A DNA stretch of 36,178 bases from an uncultured Ruminococcus sp. (GTDB lineage: Bacteria; Bacillota; Clostridia; Oscillospirales; Acutalibacteraceae), in NCBI GenBank assembly GCA_902766885.1, contig CACXFS010000011.1, forward strand, positions 1-36,178, given 5' to 3'. The notes under the pieces were generated by a model. That model was not told where the DNA came from and searched no databases. It worked only from the letters and a program-made list of their open reading frames with translations. Positions 27,101-32,517 of this stretch are shown piece by piece (within the stretch, counting starts at the first letter, position 1; the number at the start of each line of letters is the position of its first letter). A program made the position numbers and the translations under genes.

Positions 27101-28062
27101 TTGAGGAAAATGGCTATAGCATTACGGATCAGTTAATCTATGACAATGCTCCTGCTATTGAGGACCTTTATAAGGATTGTATCTGGACAATTACAGACCA
27201 GTCTACAACAAAGAACGGTACAACTGCTACAATTTGGGGTACCCATAACGAAGTAACCTATAATGTTACTTTAGATGACGGTATTAATCCTAAAGTAGCA
27301 GCAACAGTTAAGTACAGTAAATATCTTACGAATCCTGATACAGATGCATTCTATACAGCACCTGCAGAGAATGAAGGCGTTTCATTTGCATACTGGTTAG
27401 TAGAAGAAAACGGTAAAGAAGTTGCAATATGCTATGCTAACGAGTTTAACCTCAAAATACTTGGCAACTATACAATTACTGCCGTTTACGCTAACGAGAA
27501 AGATTCTTCACTCTCAATTGTTGGTCCTACTTACACTCGTGAGCAGTTTACTGATGATGCAGGCAACGTTAAATCCGATTACCTTTATGTTGACTTTATC
27601 GTAGCTTATATGAATTCATACGGTATTCTTCTTAACGGTGATTTAGCTAAAGATATGGATTACCATACCGGCTTAATCATTGAATTTGATAGAAACATTA
27701 AGGTTACTGACGAAGATGCTGAAAATGCTACATTGAGCAAACCTCTTACTGACTATGCTTACGATGATTATAGCGGTATTGAGGACATTGCCAAAAACAG
27801 CGATAAGACTTCAGGTTCGTTAACTGTAGATGGCGACAGAGCTTTGTATAAGTTTGAAATTGATAATGCCGGTTACAATAATAAGAACAGACTTGACTAT
27901 TATGTTAAGTTTAATAATACTAAGAGTTTCAGACATTATGTAATGAAAGCTTATTATTATGTATACTACACTAACGATCAAGGCGAAATTGTTTACCAGC
28001 AAACTGAACCCGTATACTTCTGCTTGTTTGAAATCGGTAACTCAACAGCTGATTTATCTTAA
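21190..28062 (+). CDS. giant secreted surface protein with starch-binding-like and InlB-type repeats
   Basis: This is a 2290-residue protein. The signal peptide (1-36) is almost the same as in the CotH protein. Residues 37-160 start with NGKITVYFKNTVNWSNVYVY, the pattern of starch-binding family 26 modules; a second possible module begins with LTYTLNDSNGNTSDF. A Flg_new-type repeat (YTFAGWYTDAACTNAV) lies near 350, followed by at least five divergent InlB-B repeats of about 75-85 residues (e.g. HKVTFASLSNGSFDSSTEKT, HTVTVTSGENGSVNPTTATV). Another possible starch-binding module begins DIVIYLATPTSWSEWSTMSV. The C-terminal 600 residues are a large non-repetitive region ending in ...FCLFEIGNSTADLS. 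There is no dockerin, LPxTG signal or hydrophobic tail, so its mode of attachment is unclear. GGAGG precedes the ATG. It is closely followed by the peptide gene. Confidence 0.8.
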   Translation: MRHSIKRISKSALSVILALMMVVSTMVVGMVSTSAANGKITVYFKNTVNWSNVYVYFYSSSYWSDSNGSGSNGIAGGPFQMTKVDGTTDIYSYTYTGTYSQYISFTKDSQSGYSNFWQTEAAYRGDFDASKPLYTPETTASGTYNTNVKYYNNGSWSTYSSSGGSDLTYTLNDSNGNTSDFTKTSDGVYETTVSLSANTDYKYYITDNENHYYRNSSGTISSTGGSVTLYRYGSNNSSHYITVKASTAGDYTFKWEYTGAGAADTNGKLTVTYPTISNYTISVAARYQSFNNDSETYNAVSSTLPGDIGATYTVDGGSSATVSAGSPVTLAASTTNTDKYTFAGWYTDAACTNAVGTTTPTPSADTTYYALYQQKFKNVTYNVTGADGTINGYANGTVKKTGVGTEVTVTASDVTGYTSNVTVSGATLSSNKFTVGTSDVTVTATYTPNSHKVTFASLSNGSFDSSTEKTVNYGDTVTVKVTPSAGYKVDTVTYGSENATVTYNGDVATATFTMPDSDVEVNATFSKKEYTITDSSDNSKGSVQPKVNGTASSTFNIGDVITFEPTAVDGYELTSYTVEFADGSTQTVNNGDTYSVTIDSSLIGDITVTGTFTEKSYNITYVGDNCTKPANTTAKYNSSVAISGFTANDGYVITGYTVTKTGDTSTSVEITDNSFTMPAYDVTVTATVKKQHTVTVTSGENGSVNPTTATVIDGETVTLTATPVNGYAVDTWTIPSGATLSSGTLKDKVITVTVTDDVTINVSFIESQDIVIYLATPTSWSEWSTMSVTQSISGTSATGNKYIVSSSTSGTSIGCVGDKIGTKNINGSSRMVSYIVLPAECANWTSFYIGNASGGYFCSYQFSGAPQYGYCYYNTSTSGGGSCAATTISSPQANGSDTASCFVNETVSLTSTVTKANTSSGNYTAGGTTYHVKYIVTDESNNSTELDADVATWTPTTPGTYTITAKLYDNYTTFVSAETATVTVKTKTLSNITATASNATVKITDSSDTEITQAYEGDTVKVTVTPATGYECDGTYTVTPSTLNVSYSDNTFTFTMPGEDVTLTPTVSARKVATVNVASNDDAYGSAALTTTGTIYVGDSFTVKATPATEYVFDSFTVTGATQVAIVKNEDGSTTGTFKATSQNVNVTANFTENSGELTSLYLIYGTSNNPSSLTSSLPVYKLSDGSYVAKFTGVTLEKNTNYYFALSSSTSYTNMYWQENSNVPVSSTNTTYVTAEKQHYGLNNVNYYFGYFKIISDQVTDITVLVGNDDGSGNIKQPNYVVTPKVETLPEGTAKVYAKDGTTIDGGTYQYGDTKVVTSDTIKLKSEHTAYNVYSAEKDSYLTIQTTMDSTYSGYGFYVYAFCINGESYPAVAKAGGVYETTYKVTGEEENSIVEITPVYYNTKVEDAGDYISVYVDASQLGDHWGNTISCYSYYYKSTSGTDAFETTPYPGQPMLLGTNGLYYTRVPRYAYENGERKVDSEGNPYAVSGVTLNSFSESELHGTLYSYLNGKNYQTYDYDDFKYIADLGFDTVKFVIEYRDGTTNQKTLLNNGNTAPDKSGSTITPSVYEGQNGWDDFYDFDGNKTDILGNVLTAEQQTSSPIYVVSTGNQNTSMGEWSTVWYVYDSSGNYVTQGIPSDFIPRNTDGGSATNTDAYQAIVNAGLTGVPVQICYESEQNASTSTNSGNSGVRVDGRWYYTTSTQDTPVDVIVQYRDDTSQDVWTTDTTGVSGTATIDGVTEKIFTERNVTAQLNAVAKSGYVFVEWGTVDDNGENYTKLSNIKSASAEFMIDTSYHLVARFEKVEDGSLVISHEKYTGPDYVGGGGYYLVSAVVYNADGTVNSTYDLTEGSITIPELASLKDSNCTIEITMVTKMKGENTFIDWYMLTPEGDYDNITQDEAAWGATGEVSQTITVVVDDLYSGSELVVNTLQYYSDIARVTKDAVLNYKYYNRFGEERTYTVTVTLNDTYIEENGYSITDQLIYDNAPAIEDLYKDCIWTITDQSTTKNGTTATIWGTHNEVTYNVTLDDGINPKVAATVKYSKYLTNPDTDAFYTAPAENEGVSFAYWLVEENGKEVAICYANEFNLKILGNYTITAVYANEKDSSLSIVGPTYTREQFTDDAGNVKSDYLYVDFIVAYMNSYGILLNGDLAKDMDYHTGLIIEFDRNIKVTDEDAENATLSKPLTDYAYDDYSGIEDIAKNSDKTSGSLTVDGDRALYKFEIDNAGYNNKNRLDYYVKFNNTKSFRHYVMKAYYYVYYTNDQGEIVYQQTEPVYFCLFEIGNSTADLS

Positions 28063-28087
28063 GCATTGATTAAAGGAGGTATGTAAA

Positions 28088-28237
28088 ATGAGAAAATTAT
28101 ATGAAGAACCTTTATTCGAAGTTGATAAATTTTCTTTTGAGGATATCTTAGACGATTATGTTAAGGACAGCGATCCTGAAGGTGATCCCGGCAGCCAAGG
28201 CGGAGAAATATCTTCAAATCCTTGGGGCGACGAATAA
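28088..28237 (+). CDS. 49-residue acidic peptide of unknown function
   Basis: This short gene has one of the best ribosome sites in the window (AAAGGAGG, ending at 28079, 8 nt before ATG) and starts 25 nt after the giant protein, so it is real and co-transcribed. The peptide begins MRKLYEEPLFEVDKFSFEDI, continues LDDYVKDSDPEGDPG and ends SQGGEISSNPWGDE. It has no signal peptide or membrane helix and no cysteine. The conserved-looking N-terminal half followed by a Gly/Ser/Asp-rich tail is the layout of a leader plus core, as in ribosomally made modified peptides, and similar YExPxFEV-type peptides are common in Oscillospiraceae. No modifying cyclase, radical-SAM enzyme or recognition domain is near, however. 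The HprK-like kinase three genes on could act on its serines; that is inference. Confidence 0.75.
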   Translation: MRKLYEEPLFEVDKFSFEDILDDYVKDSDPEGDPGSQGGEISSNPWGDE

Positions 28238-28267
28238 TTCGTTTCTTTTGTACGGTAACTGATAACG

Positions 28268-28292
28268 GAGGGGCAAATCTCATTTGCCCCTC
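28268..28292 (+). terminator. strong hairpin between peptide and LRR-dockerin genes
   Basis: GAGGGGCAAAT (28268-28278) pairs with ATTTGCCCCTC (28282-28292) around a 3-nt loop. There is no T run after it. It may protect the 3' end of the giant-protein/peptide message, or partly terminate it, before the ribosome site of the next gene. Confidence 0.6.
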
Positions 28293-28316
28293 TAACTGTA
28301 ATATGATGGTGATATT

Positions 28317-29177
28317 ATGAAAAAATTAAAATTGTATGTTGCACCTGTTTTAATTATTGCGTCATTACTTTTTGCTGATATTATGTCTGTTTCTGCGGCA
28401 ACATACTTTAGTGACGGCAATTTTACCTTTAAGAAAAACGGTGACGGAACAATTACCATTACTGAGTATAATTTAAAGGATGGCAATATGGTTGTTCCTG
28501 AATCAATTTTCGGTGATACAGTTGTTGCAACAGATACTCTTGCATTTTACAACAATGACTACATCGTAACTGCCACTTTCCCTGATACATTGACTTCTAT
28601 CGGTGATTCGTCTTTTAATGAGGCTTCTAATCTTACATCTGTAGTTATTCCTGAAAACTGTCTGTATCTTGGCAGTGGTGCTTTGCAGAACTGTCCTTTA
28701 TTAAAAAATGTTGAGATCAAGTCGAATTTAACTGAAATTAACAATCAGGTATTTTACAATTGTAAAAGCTTAGAAACAATTGATTTACCTTCGACTGTTG
28801 AATCAATCGGTTCATTTGCATTTTCTGACTGTTCTTCTCTGACCTCTCTCGTGATTCCGAAAGCAACAACTTCAATTGCTTCAAACGCATTCAGAAATTG
28901 CCCTAATCTCACACTTTATGTTTACAAGGATTCCTATGCACAGCAGTACGCTGAAGAAAAATCTATCAAATATGAGATTATTCCCGAATATGAAATCGGC
29001 GATGTTGATATGAGCGGAATTGTAGATATCAGAGATGCTACGCTCATTCAGTCTTATTCTGCCGACATTAAGGAACTCTCTGATTATCAGCTTTCAATTG
29101 CTGATGTAAACGCAGACGGAGCAGTTAATGTAACTGACGCAACTCAGATTCAGCGTATTCTTGCAGAATTTGTGTAA
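28317..29177 (+). CDS. secreted LRR (BspA-type) protein with C-terminal dockerin
   Basis: This 286-residue protein has a signal peptide (about 1-27, ending VSAA) and then BspA/LRR_5-type leucine-rich repeats (about 75-205; e.g. LTSIGDSSFNEASNLTSVVI and VESIGSFAFSDCSSLTSLVI). It ends in a complete two-loop dockerin (about 223-286: GDVDMSGIVDIRDATLIQSY and ADVNADGAVNVTDATQIQRI), the best preserved of the window. It should dock onto a cohesin-bearing scaffold and contribute protein or polysaccharide binding rather than catalysis. GGTGAT lies 6 nt ahead of the ATG. Strong hairpins flank the gene on both sides. Confidence 0.88.
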   Translation: MKKLKLYVAPVLIIASLLFADIMSVSAATYFSDGNFTFKKNGDGTITITEYNLKDGNMVVPESIFGDTVVATDTLAFYNNDYIVTATFPDTLTSIGDSSFNEASNLTSVVIPENCLYLGSGALQNCPLLKNVEIKSNLTEINNQVFYNCKSLETIDLPSTVESIGSFAFSDCSSLTSLVIPKATTSIASNAFRNCPNLTLYVYKDSYAQQYAEEKSIKYEIIPEYEIGDVDMSGIVDIRDATLIQSYSADIKELSDYQLSIADVNADGAVNVTDATQIQRILAEFV

Positions 29178-29194
29178 TTAACTAGTAAATTAAG

Positions 29195-29228
29195 TTTTGG
29201 GGAACGATATATTTGTCGTTCCCTAAAA
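29195..29228 (+). terminator. hairpin between LRR-dockerin and kinase genes
   Basis: The 13-bp stem TTTTGGGGAACGA (29195-29207) / TCGTTCCCTAAAA (29216-29228) contains one G-T pair and an 8-nt loop. The flanking T and A runs give it the look of a bidirectional or attenuating terminator, but the downstream T run is interrupted. The kinase gene follows 20 nt later, so readthrough is likely. Confidence 0.6.
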
Positions 29229-29247
29229 TATTATTTTGGGAGCAAAA

Positions 29248-29949
29248 ATGAAGTATCTAATAGCTGACCTTGTAACCGAGTTTGAACCAAAACACAGTAA
29301 TTTAATAACTCTCGCAAAGCCTTTTGAGTATTTTGGTGACAGGAAAAGCGATATTTCAATCTCGCTTTCTGATGAATACATTAATTCTATGTTAAAGAGA
29401 ATGGTTTCTGGTACTTCAATCGGTGCCGCAGAGGAGTTTTCTTATGCAGGAAAATTTTGCAAAAGCATAATTAAATTCAATGCAATGCTGATTCATTCAT
29501 CTGCGATTGAATATAACGGCAAGGCTTATTTATTTTCAGCAGACTCGGGAGTCGGAAAGTCTACGCATACTGCACTCTGGCGAAAGGCATTTGGAAATGA
29601 TGTAAAAATGATTAATGACGATAAGCCGGTAGTGCGAATCATTGACGGAAAAGCGGTTGCTTACGGAACTCCATTTGACGGCGGAAGCGGTATAGCAAAT
29701 AATATTTCAGCTCCGCTTGGTGCAGTTGTGTTTATCGAAAGAGGTGAGAGCAACTCAATCAGAAAAGCTGAAACGTCTGAAATAATAAAAAAGCTCTATT
29801 TTTCAACAGCACATTTCGTCAGCAGAAACACCGCTGATAAAATGCTGACTAATTTCGAAAGCCTGCTTCTCTGTACTGATTTCTATATTCTGACATGCAA
29901 TATGGATATTTCTGCGGCTTACACAGCCCGAAATGGTATAGTAAAATAG
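29248..29949 (+). CDS. HprK-like serine kinase (HPr kinase/PEPCK-type P-loop protein)
   Basis: This 233-residue cytoplasmic protein has the short HprK C-terminal fold. The P-loop is ADSGVGKST (98-106), followed by the family acidic pair NDD (123-125) and the PFDGGSGIANN loop (142-152). It lacks the N-terminal half and phosphorylase signatures of true HprK, and no HPr gene is near. Such stand-alone HprK-like kinases accompany ribosomally made peptide clusters in Firmicutes, where they phosphorylate peptide serines. Here the 49-residue peptide at 28088 is a possible partner. ATG 29248 with GGGAG about 5 nt upstream is preferred to the TTG at 29236, which overlaps that site. Confidence 0.75.
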   Translation: MKYLIADLVTEFEPKHSNLITLAKPFEYFGDRKSDISISLSDEYINSMLKRMVSGTSIGAAEEFSYAGKFCKSIIKFNAMLIHSSAIEYNGKAYLFSADSGVGKSTHTALWRKAFGNDVKMINDDKPVVRIIDGKAVAYGTPFDGGSGIANNISAPLGAVVFIERGESNSIRKAETSEIIKKLYFSTAHFVSRNTADKMLTNFESLLLCTDFYILTCNMDISAAYTARNGIVK

Positions 29950-29962
29950 ATATTATAGAAAC

Positions 29963-30000
29963 AAAAATGCAAAGGTAGATTATTCTGCCTTTGCATTTTT
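29963..30000. terminator. intrinsic terminator after the kinase
   Basis: AAAAATGCAAAGG (29963-29975) pairs with CCTTTGCATTTTT (29988-30000). A/T runs at both ends make it usable in both directions. It ends the extracellular-protein block and isolates the CRISPR region. Confidence 0.92.
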
Positions 30001-30050
30001 GCTTTAAATAAAGTATTTTTTGCAATTTTTGAAATACTAATACAAAATTA

Positions 30051-30079
30051 TTGAAAAAAATTCACAAATATAGTAAAAT
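30051..30079 (+). promoter_or_regulatory. cas3 promoter
   Basis: TTGAAA (30051-30056), a 17-nt spacer and TAAAAT (30074-30079). I found no match here to the spacer-like segment of the small RNA at 32293-32374. Confidence 0.55.
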
Positions 30080-30143
30080 AATATACAAATCAAGACGAAT
30101 ATTTAAATATTTTATCAAAACAGTAAATTAAGGAGTTGATTCA

Positions 30144-32294
30144 ATGGATTATATAGCTCATTTACGAAGCGAAACTGATAAAAAAGAACAGCCGTTGTAT
30201 GAACATATAAAAAATGTTGCTGAGTTGTCTAAAAAATTTTCCGAGTGCTTAATTCTGTCCGATTATGCTGAAATTATTGGAATGTTGCATGACATCGGAA
30301 AATACAGCAATCGTTTTCAACAGAGAATTAACGGAAATGACAAAATAAAAGTAGACCATTCAACGTGCGGGGCACAAGAAGCTTTTAAAATGAAACTTCT
30401 TATGGCAGCATTTTGCATTGCAGGACACCACGGTGGAATCCCTAATATTGGCGTTAGAACTGATAGTGAAAATGATCCGACTCTGACAGGCAGGCTAAAA
30501 AGAAACACAGAAGATTACTCAGCTTGGATAAATGAAGTTGATCGGAGTAAATTCAAACCGATTGCCGAGCCTTTTACTAAAAACAGAATACCTTACACTT
30601 TCATTTTACGTTTTTTATTCTCGTGCCTTGTTGATGCTGATTATCTTGACACTGAGAATTTTATGTCAAACGGTGCTGTTTTAAGAGATAGTGGTGAAGA
30701 TCTGACTTATCTTTTGAACTTACTGAATAAACATATTGAAAAATGGCAGAACCCAAGCGGAAAACTTAATATTCTTAGAACGCAGATGCTCAACGAATGT
30801 ATAGATGTCGGTAAAAATTGTAACGAAAAACTTTTTACTCTTACTGTACCGACGGGTGGAGGTAAAACAATTTCTTCAATGGCATTTGCACTTAATTATG
30901 CAGTAAAACACAGCAAAAAGAGAATTATTTATGTTATACCTTACACAAGCATTATTGAACAGAATGCTGAGGTGTTCAGAAAAATTTTTGGCATGAATAA
31001 TGTACTTGAAAATCATTCTAATGTTGATTTTGATAGTTTAGATAATGAAACCAAAATACAGATGATGTTAGCAGCTGAAAATTGGAATTCTCCTATTGTT
31101 GTTACAACGGCAGTTCAGTTCTTTGAATCAATGTTTTCAAATAAACCATCTAAATGCAGAAAAATTCACAATATTGCTGACAGTGTTGTAATATTTGACG
31201 AGGCTCAGATGTTACCGCTTGATTACCTTTTACCTTGTGCGACCGCAATAAGACAGCTTGCAGAAAACTACAATTCTGCTGTTGTGTTGTGCACAGCAAC
31301 ACAGCCAAATTTTCAGTCAATACTAAATCTTACTGAAAAAAACAACAAATTACAATTAACGGAAATTTGTAAATCCGCTGAAAAGATGGCGGATGATTTC
31401 AGACGTGTTAATTTTAAATATGAAGGCAAGCTTGAAGATGATGAAATAGCATTGGAATTAAAACAATGCAAGCAAGTCCTATGTATAGTAAATAAAAAGG
31501 CTCACGCTCAAAAAATCTATTCAATGCTTGGTAAGTCAGATGAGAATTTTCATTTATCAACATATATGTATCCCGCTCATCGTCAACAGGTCCTTGATGA
31601 GATAAGAAAAAGACTTGATGAAAACAAACCTTGCAGGGTCGTTTCAACAAGTCTTGTTGAGGCTGGAGTTGATATAGATTTTCCGACGGTTTACAGAGCA
31701 ATTTCGGGTATTGATTCAATTTTACAGGCGGGAGGAAGGTGCAACAGAGAAAACAAAAGGAATTCTGCAGAAAGTGTAGTACATATTTTCAATACTGATG
31801 AGGTTTTGTCCTATCAGCAGACAAATACTGATGCGGCAATGGCGGTTATCAAAAAGTACGGTGATAAAATTTATTTGCCCGAAGCAATTAAAATGTATTT
31901 TGACGACCTGTACTATTACCGTGACATTGATAAAACGCATAAAGTGTTTGATAAAAAAGACATTATACATTGTCTTACAAATCTGGAATTTGAAACTGTT
32001 TCACAAAGATTCAAGATGATAGAGAACGACACCAAAGCATTATATATTTGCACAGATGAGAATAAAGAAGAAATTAATCAATTAAGGAATGGCAATTACA
32101 CTAAAGAGCTTTTCAGAAGTCTGCAGAAGTATGTAGTTAATCTTTATGAGAAAGATTTTAATAAGCTTAACGAAGTATGTGCTATTGAATATGTAGACAA
32201 TATCTTTTATATTCTGGCTGACAATAAATATTACAGCAGTAAATCAGGGATTACTTTTCCTGATGATAATACAGTAAAAGGTATATTTATATAA
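30144..32294 (+). CDS. cas3: Cas3 nuclease-helicase, type I-C
   Basis: This 716-residue fused HD nuclease and superfamily-2 helicase is recruited by Cascade to nick and degrade target DNA. HD domain: His21, the His49-Asp50 pair in LHDIGK, and GHHGG at 94-98. Helicase: Walker A VPTGGGKT near 236, Walker B FDEAQ near 351 (a DEAQ version of the DEAD/H box), motif III CTATQPNF, and C-terminal-lobe motifs STSLVEAGVDIDF and QAGGRCNRE. All residues needed for activity seem present, and the length suits a compact I-C Cas3. AGGAG lies 8 nt before the ATG. It has its own promoter and is separated from cas5c by a 223-nt gap that holds a small RNA gene. Confidence 0.95.
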   Translation: MDYIAHLRSETDKKEQPLYEHIKNVAELSKKFSECLILSDYAEIIGMLHDIGKYSNRFQQRINGNDKIKVDHSTCGAQEAFKMKLLMAAFCIAGHHGGIPNIGVRTDSENDPTLTGRLKRNTEDYSAWINEVDRSKFKPIAEPFTKNRIPYTFILRFLFSCLVDADYLDTENFMSNGAVLRDSGEDLTYLLNLLNKHIEKWQNPSGKLNILRTQMLNECIDVGKNCNEKLFTLTVPTGGGKTISSMAFALNYAVKHSKKRIIYVIPYTSIIEQNAEVFRKIFGMNNVLENHSNVDFDSLDNETKIQMMLAAENWNSPIVVTTAVQFFESMFSNKPSKCRKIHNIADSVVIFDEAQMLPLDYLLPCATAIRQLAENYNSAVVLCTATQPNFQSILNLTEKNNKLQLTEICKSAEKMADDFRRVNFKYEGKLEDDEIALELKQCKQVLCIVNKKAHAQKIYSMLGKSDENFHLSTYMYPAHRQQVLDEIRKRLDENKPCRVVSTSLVEAGVDIDFPTVYRAISGIDSILQAGGRCNRENKRNSAESVVHIFNTDEVLSYQQTNTDAAMAVIKKYGDKIYLPEAIKMYFDDLYYYRDIDKTHKVFDKKDIIHCLTNLEFETVSQRFKMIENDTKALYICTDENKEEINQLRNGNYTKELFRSLQKYVVNLYEKDFNKLNEVCAIEYVDNIFYILADNKYYSSKSGITFPDDNTVKGIFI

Positions 32295-32322
32295 AAAGAA
32301 AGCAGGGCTGAAATCGCCCTGC
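32292..32322 (-). terminator. intrinsic terminator of the CRISPR-like small RNA
   Basis: Read on the minus strand, GCAGGGC (32322-32316) pairs with GCCCTGC (32308-32302) around a 7-nt loop and is followed by TTTCTTTTTAT. The T tract is strong only on the minus strand, so the terminator belongs to the leftward RNA and not to cas3. The cas3 stop codon is at 32292-32294. Confidence 0.88.
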
Positions 32323-32374
32323 CGTCTTTGCAAATATGAAATTAATAGTATTTCAATCCACTGTTTTCACAGAC
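32293..32374 (-). ncRNA. CRISPR-resembling guide RNA (CreR/CreA-like), predicted cas autoregulator
   Basis: A complete minus-strand transcription unit of about 80 nt lies between cas3 and cas5c. Its extended -10 promoter places the start at G32374, the first base of a degenerate type I-C repeat: GT, hairpin CTGT-GAAA-ACAG, then TGGATTGAAAT. That last segment equals the 11-nt 5' handle that Cas5c leaves on I-C crRNAs. The spacer-like segment runs from 32349 (ACTATTAATTTCATATTTGC) to the base of the terminator hairpin, which may also stand in for the second repeat. The first 18 nt match a PAM-flanked site beside the cas5c promoter with one mismatch. Guide RNAs of this kind are known from type I systems, where they direct the effector to repress cas genes or a toxin. 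No toxin frame is present, which favours cas autoregulation. Expression is unproven. Confidence 0.8.
32350..32374 (-). CRISPR. solitary degenerate type I-C CRISPR repeat
   Basis: Read on the minus strand it is GTCTGTGAAAACAG joined to TGGATTGAAAT, 25 nt. Ordinary I-C repeats are about 32 nt with pattern GTC-stem-loop-stem-GTGGATTGAAAT. The first three bases and the 3' handle are kept, while the stem is shortened to 4 bp with a GAAA loop. It is a single copy and not part of an array in this window. Confidence 0.8.
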
Positions 32375-32380
32375 AAATAT

Positions 32381-32409
32381 ATTATATCATAACTAAAAAT
32401 AAAAATCAA
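32381..32409 (-). promoter_or_regulatory. extended -10 promoter of the small RNA
   Basis: On the minus strand TTGATT (32409-32404), a 17-nt spacer and TATAAT (32386-32381), with TGA just before the -10 giving TGnTATAAT. The seventh base after the -10 is G32374, the start of the repeat-like segment. It points away from cas5c. Confidence 0.78.
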
Positions 32410-32412
32410 ATT

Positions 32413-32450
32413 ACAGATAAACGAAAATAAAATATTAAATTAATAGTGAA
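32413..32450 (-). promoter_or_regulatory. predicted Cascade target site of the small RNA
   Basis: On the minus strand the PAM TTC (32450-32448) is followed from 32447 by ACTATTAATTTAATATTT. The small-RNA spacer reads ACTATTAATTTCATATTT: 11 matched seed bases, one mismatch at position 12, then six matches; beyond position 18 the pairing fails. The PAM side faces the cas5c -35 box 9 nt away and the distal side of a 35-nt protospacer ends 3 nt from the small RNA's own -35. Bound Cascade would therefore sit between the two divergent promoters. Confidence 0.75.
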
Positions 32451-32459
32451 AAAATAGTA

Positions 32460-32487
32460 TTGACAAACGAATATGATGTGCTATAAT
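32460..32487 (+). promoter_or_regulatory. promoter of cas5c-cas8c
   Basis: Consensus TTGACA (32460-32465), a 16-nt spacer and TATAAT (32482-32487). The leader is only about 20-25 nt, with AAAGGAG at 32504-32510. This is the strongest promoter of the CRISPR region, and it stands immediately beside the predicted Cascade target. Confidence 0.88.
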
Positions 32488-32517
32488 TTAACTATAATAA
32501 ATGAAAGGAGTGATATA

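Noticed and set aside
28088-28237. Peptide as a classical bacteriocin or lanthipeptide precursor
   Set aside because: It has no cysteine, no double-glycine leader and no adjacent modification or export genes.
30001-30143. A second target of the small RNA at the cas3 promoter
   Set aside because: A TTC is present near 30060, but the following bases share only the first two with the seed.
32473-32517. Longer cas5c reading from ATG 32473, or a small toxin frame there
   Set aside because: The codons overlap the -10 box of the cas5c promoter and the ribosome site of the true start; no separate frame has its own ribosome site.
32295-32517. A conventional CRISPR array
   Set aside because: Only one degenerate repeat is present; no second full repeat or regular spacing is seen anywhere in the window.
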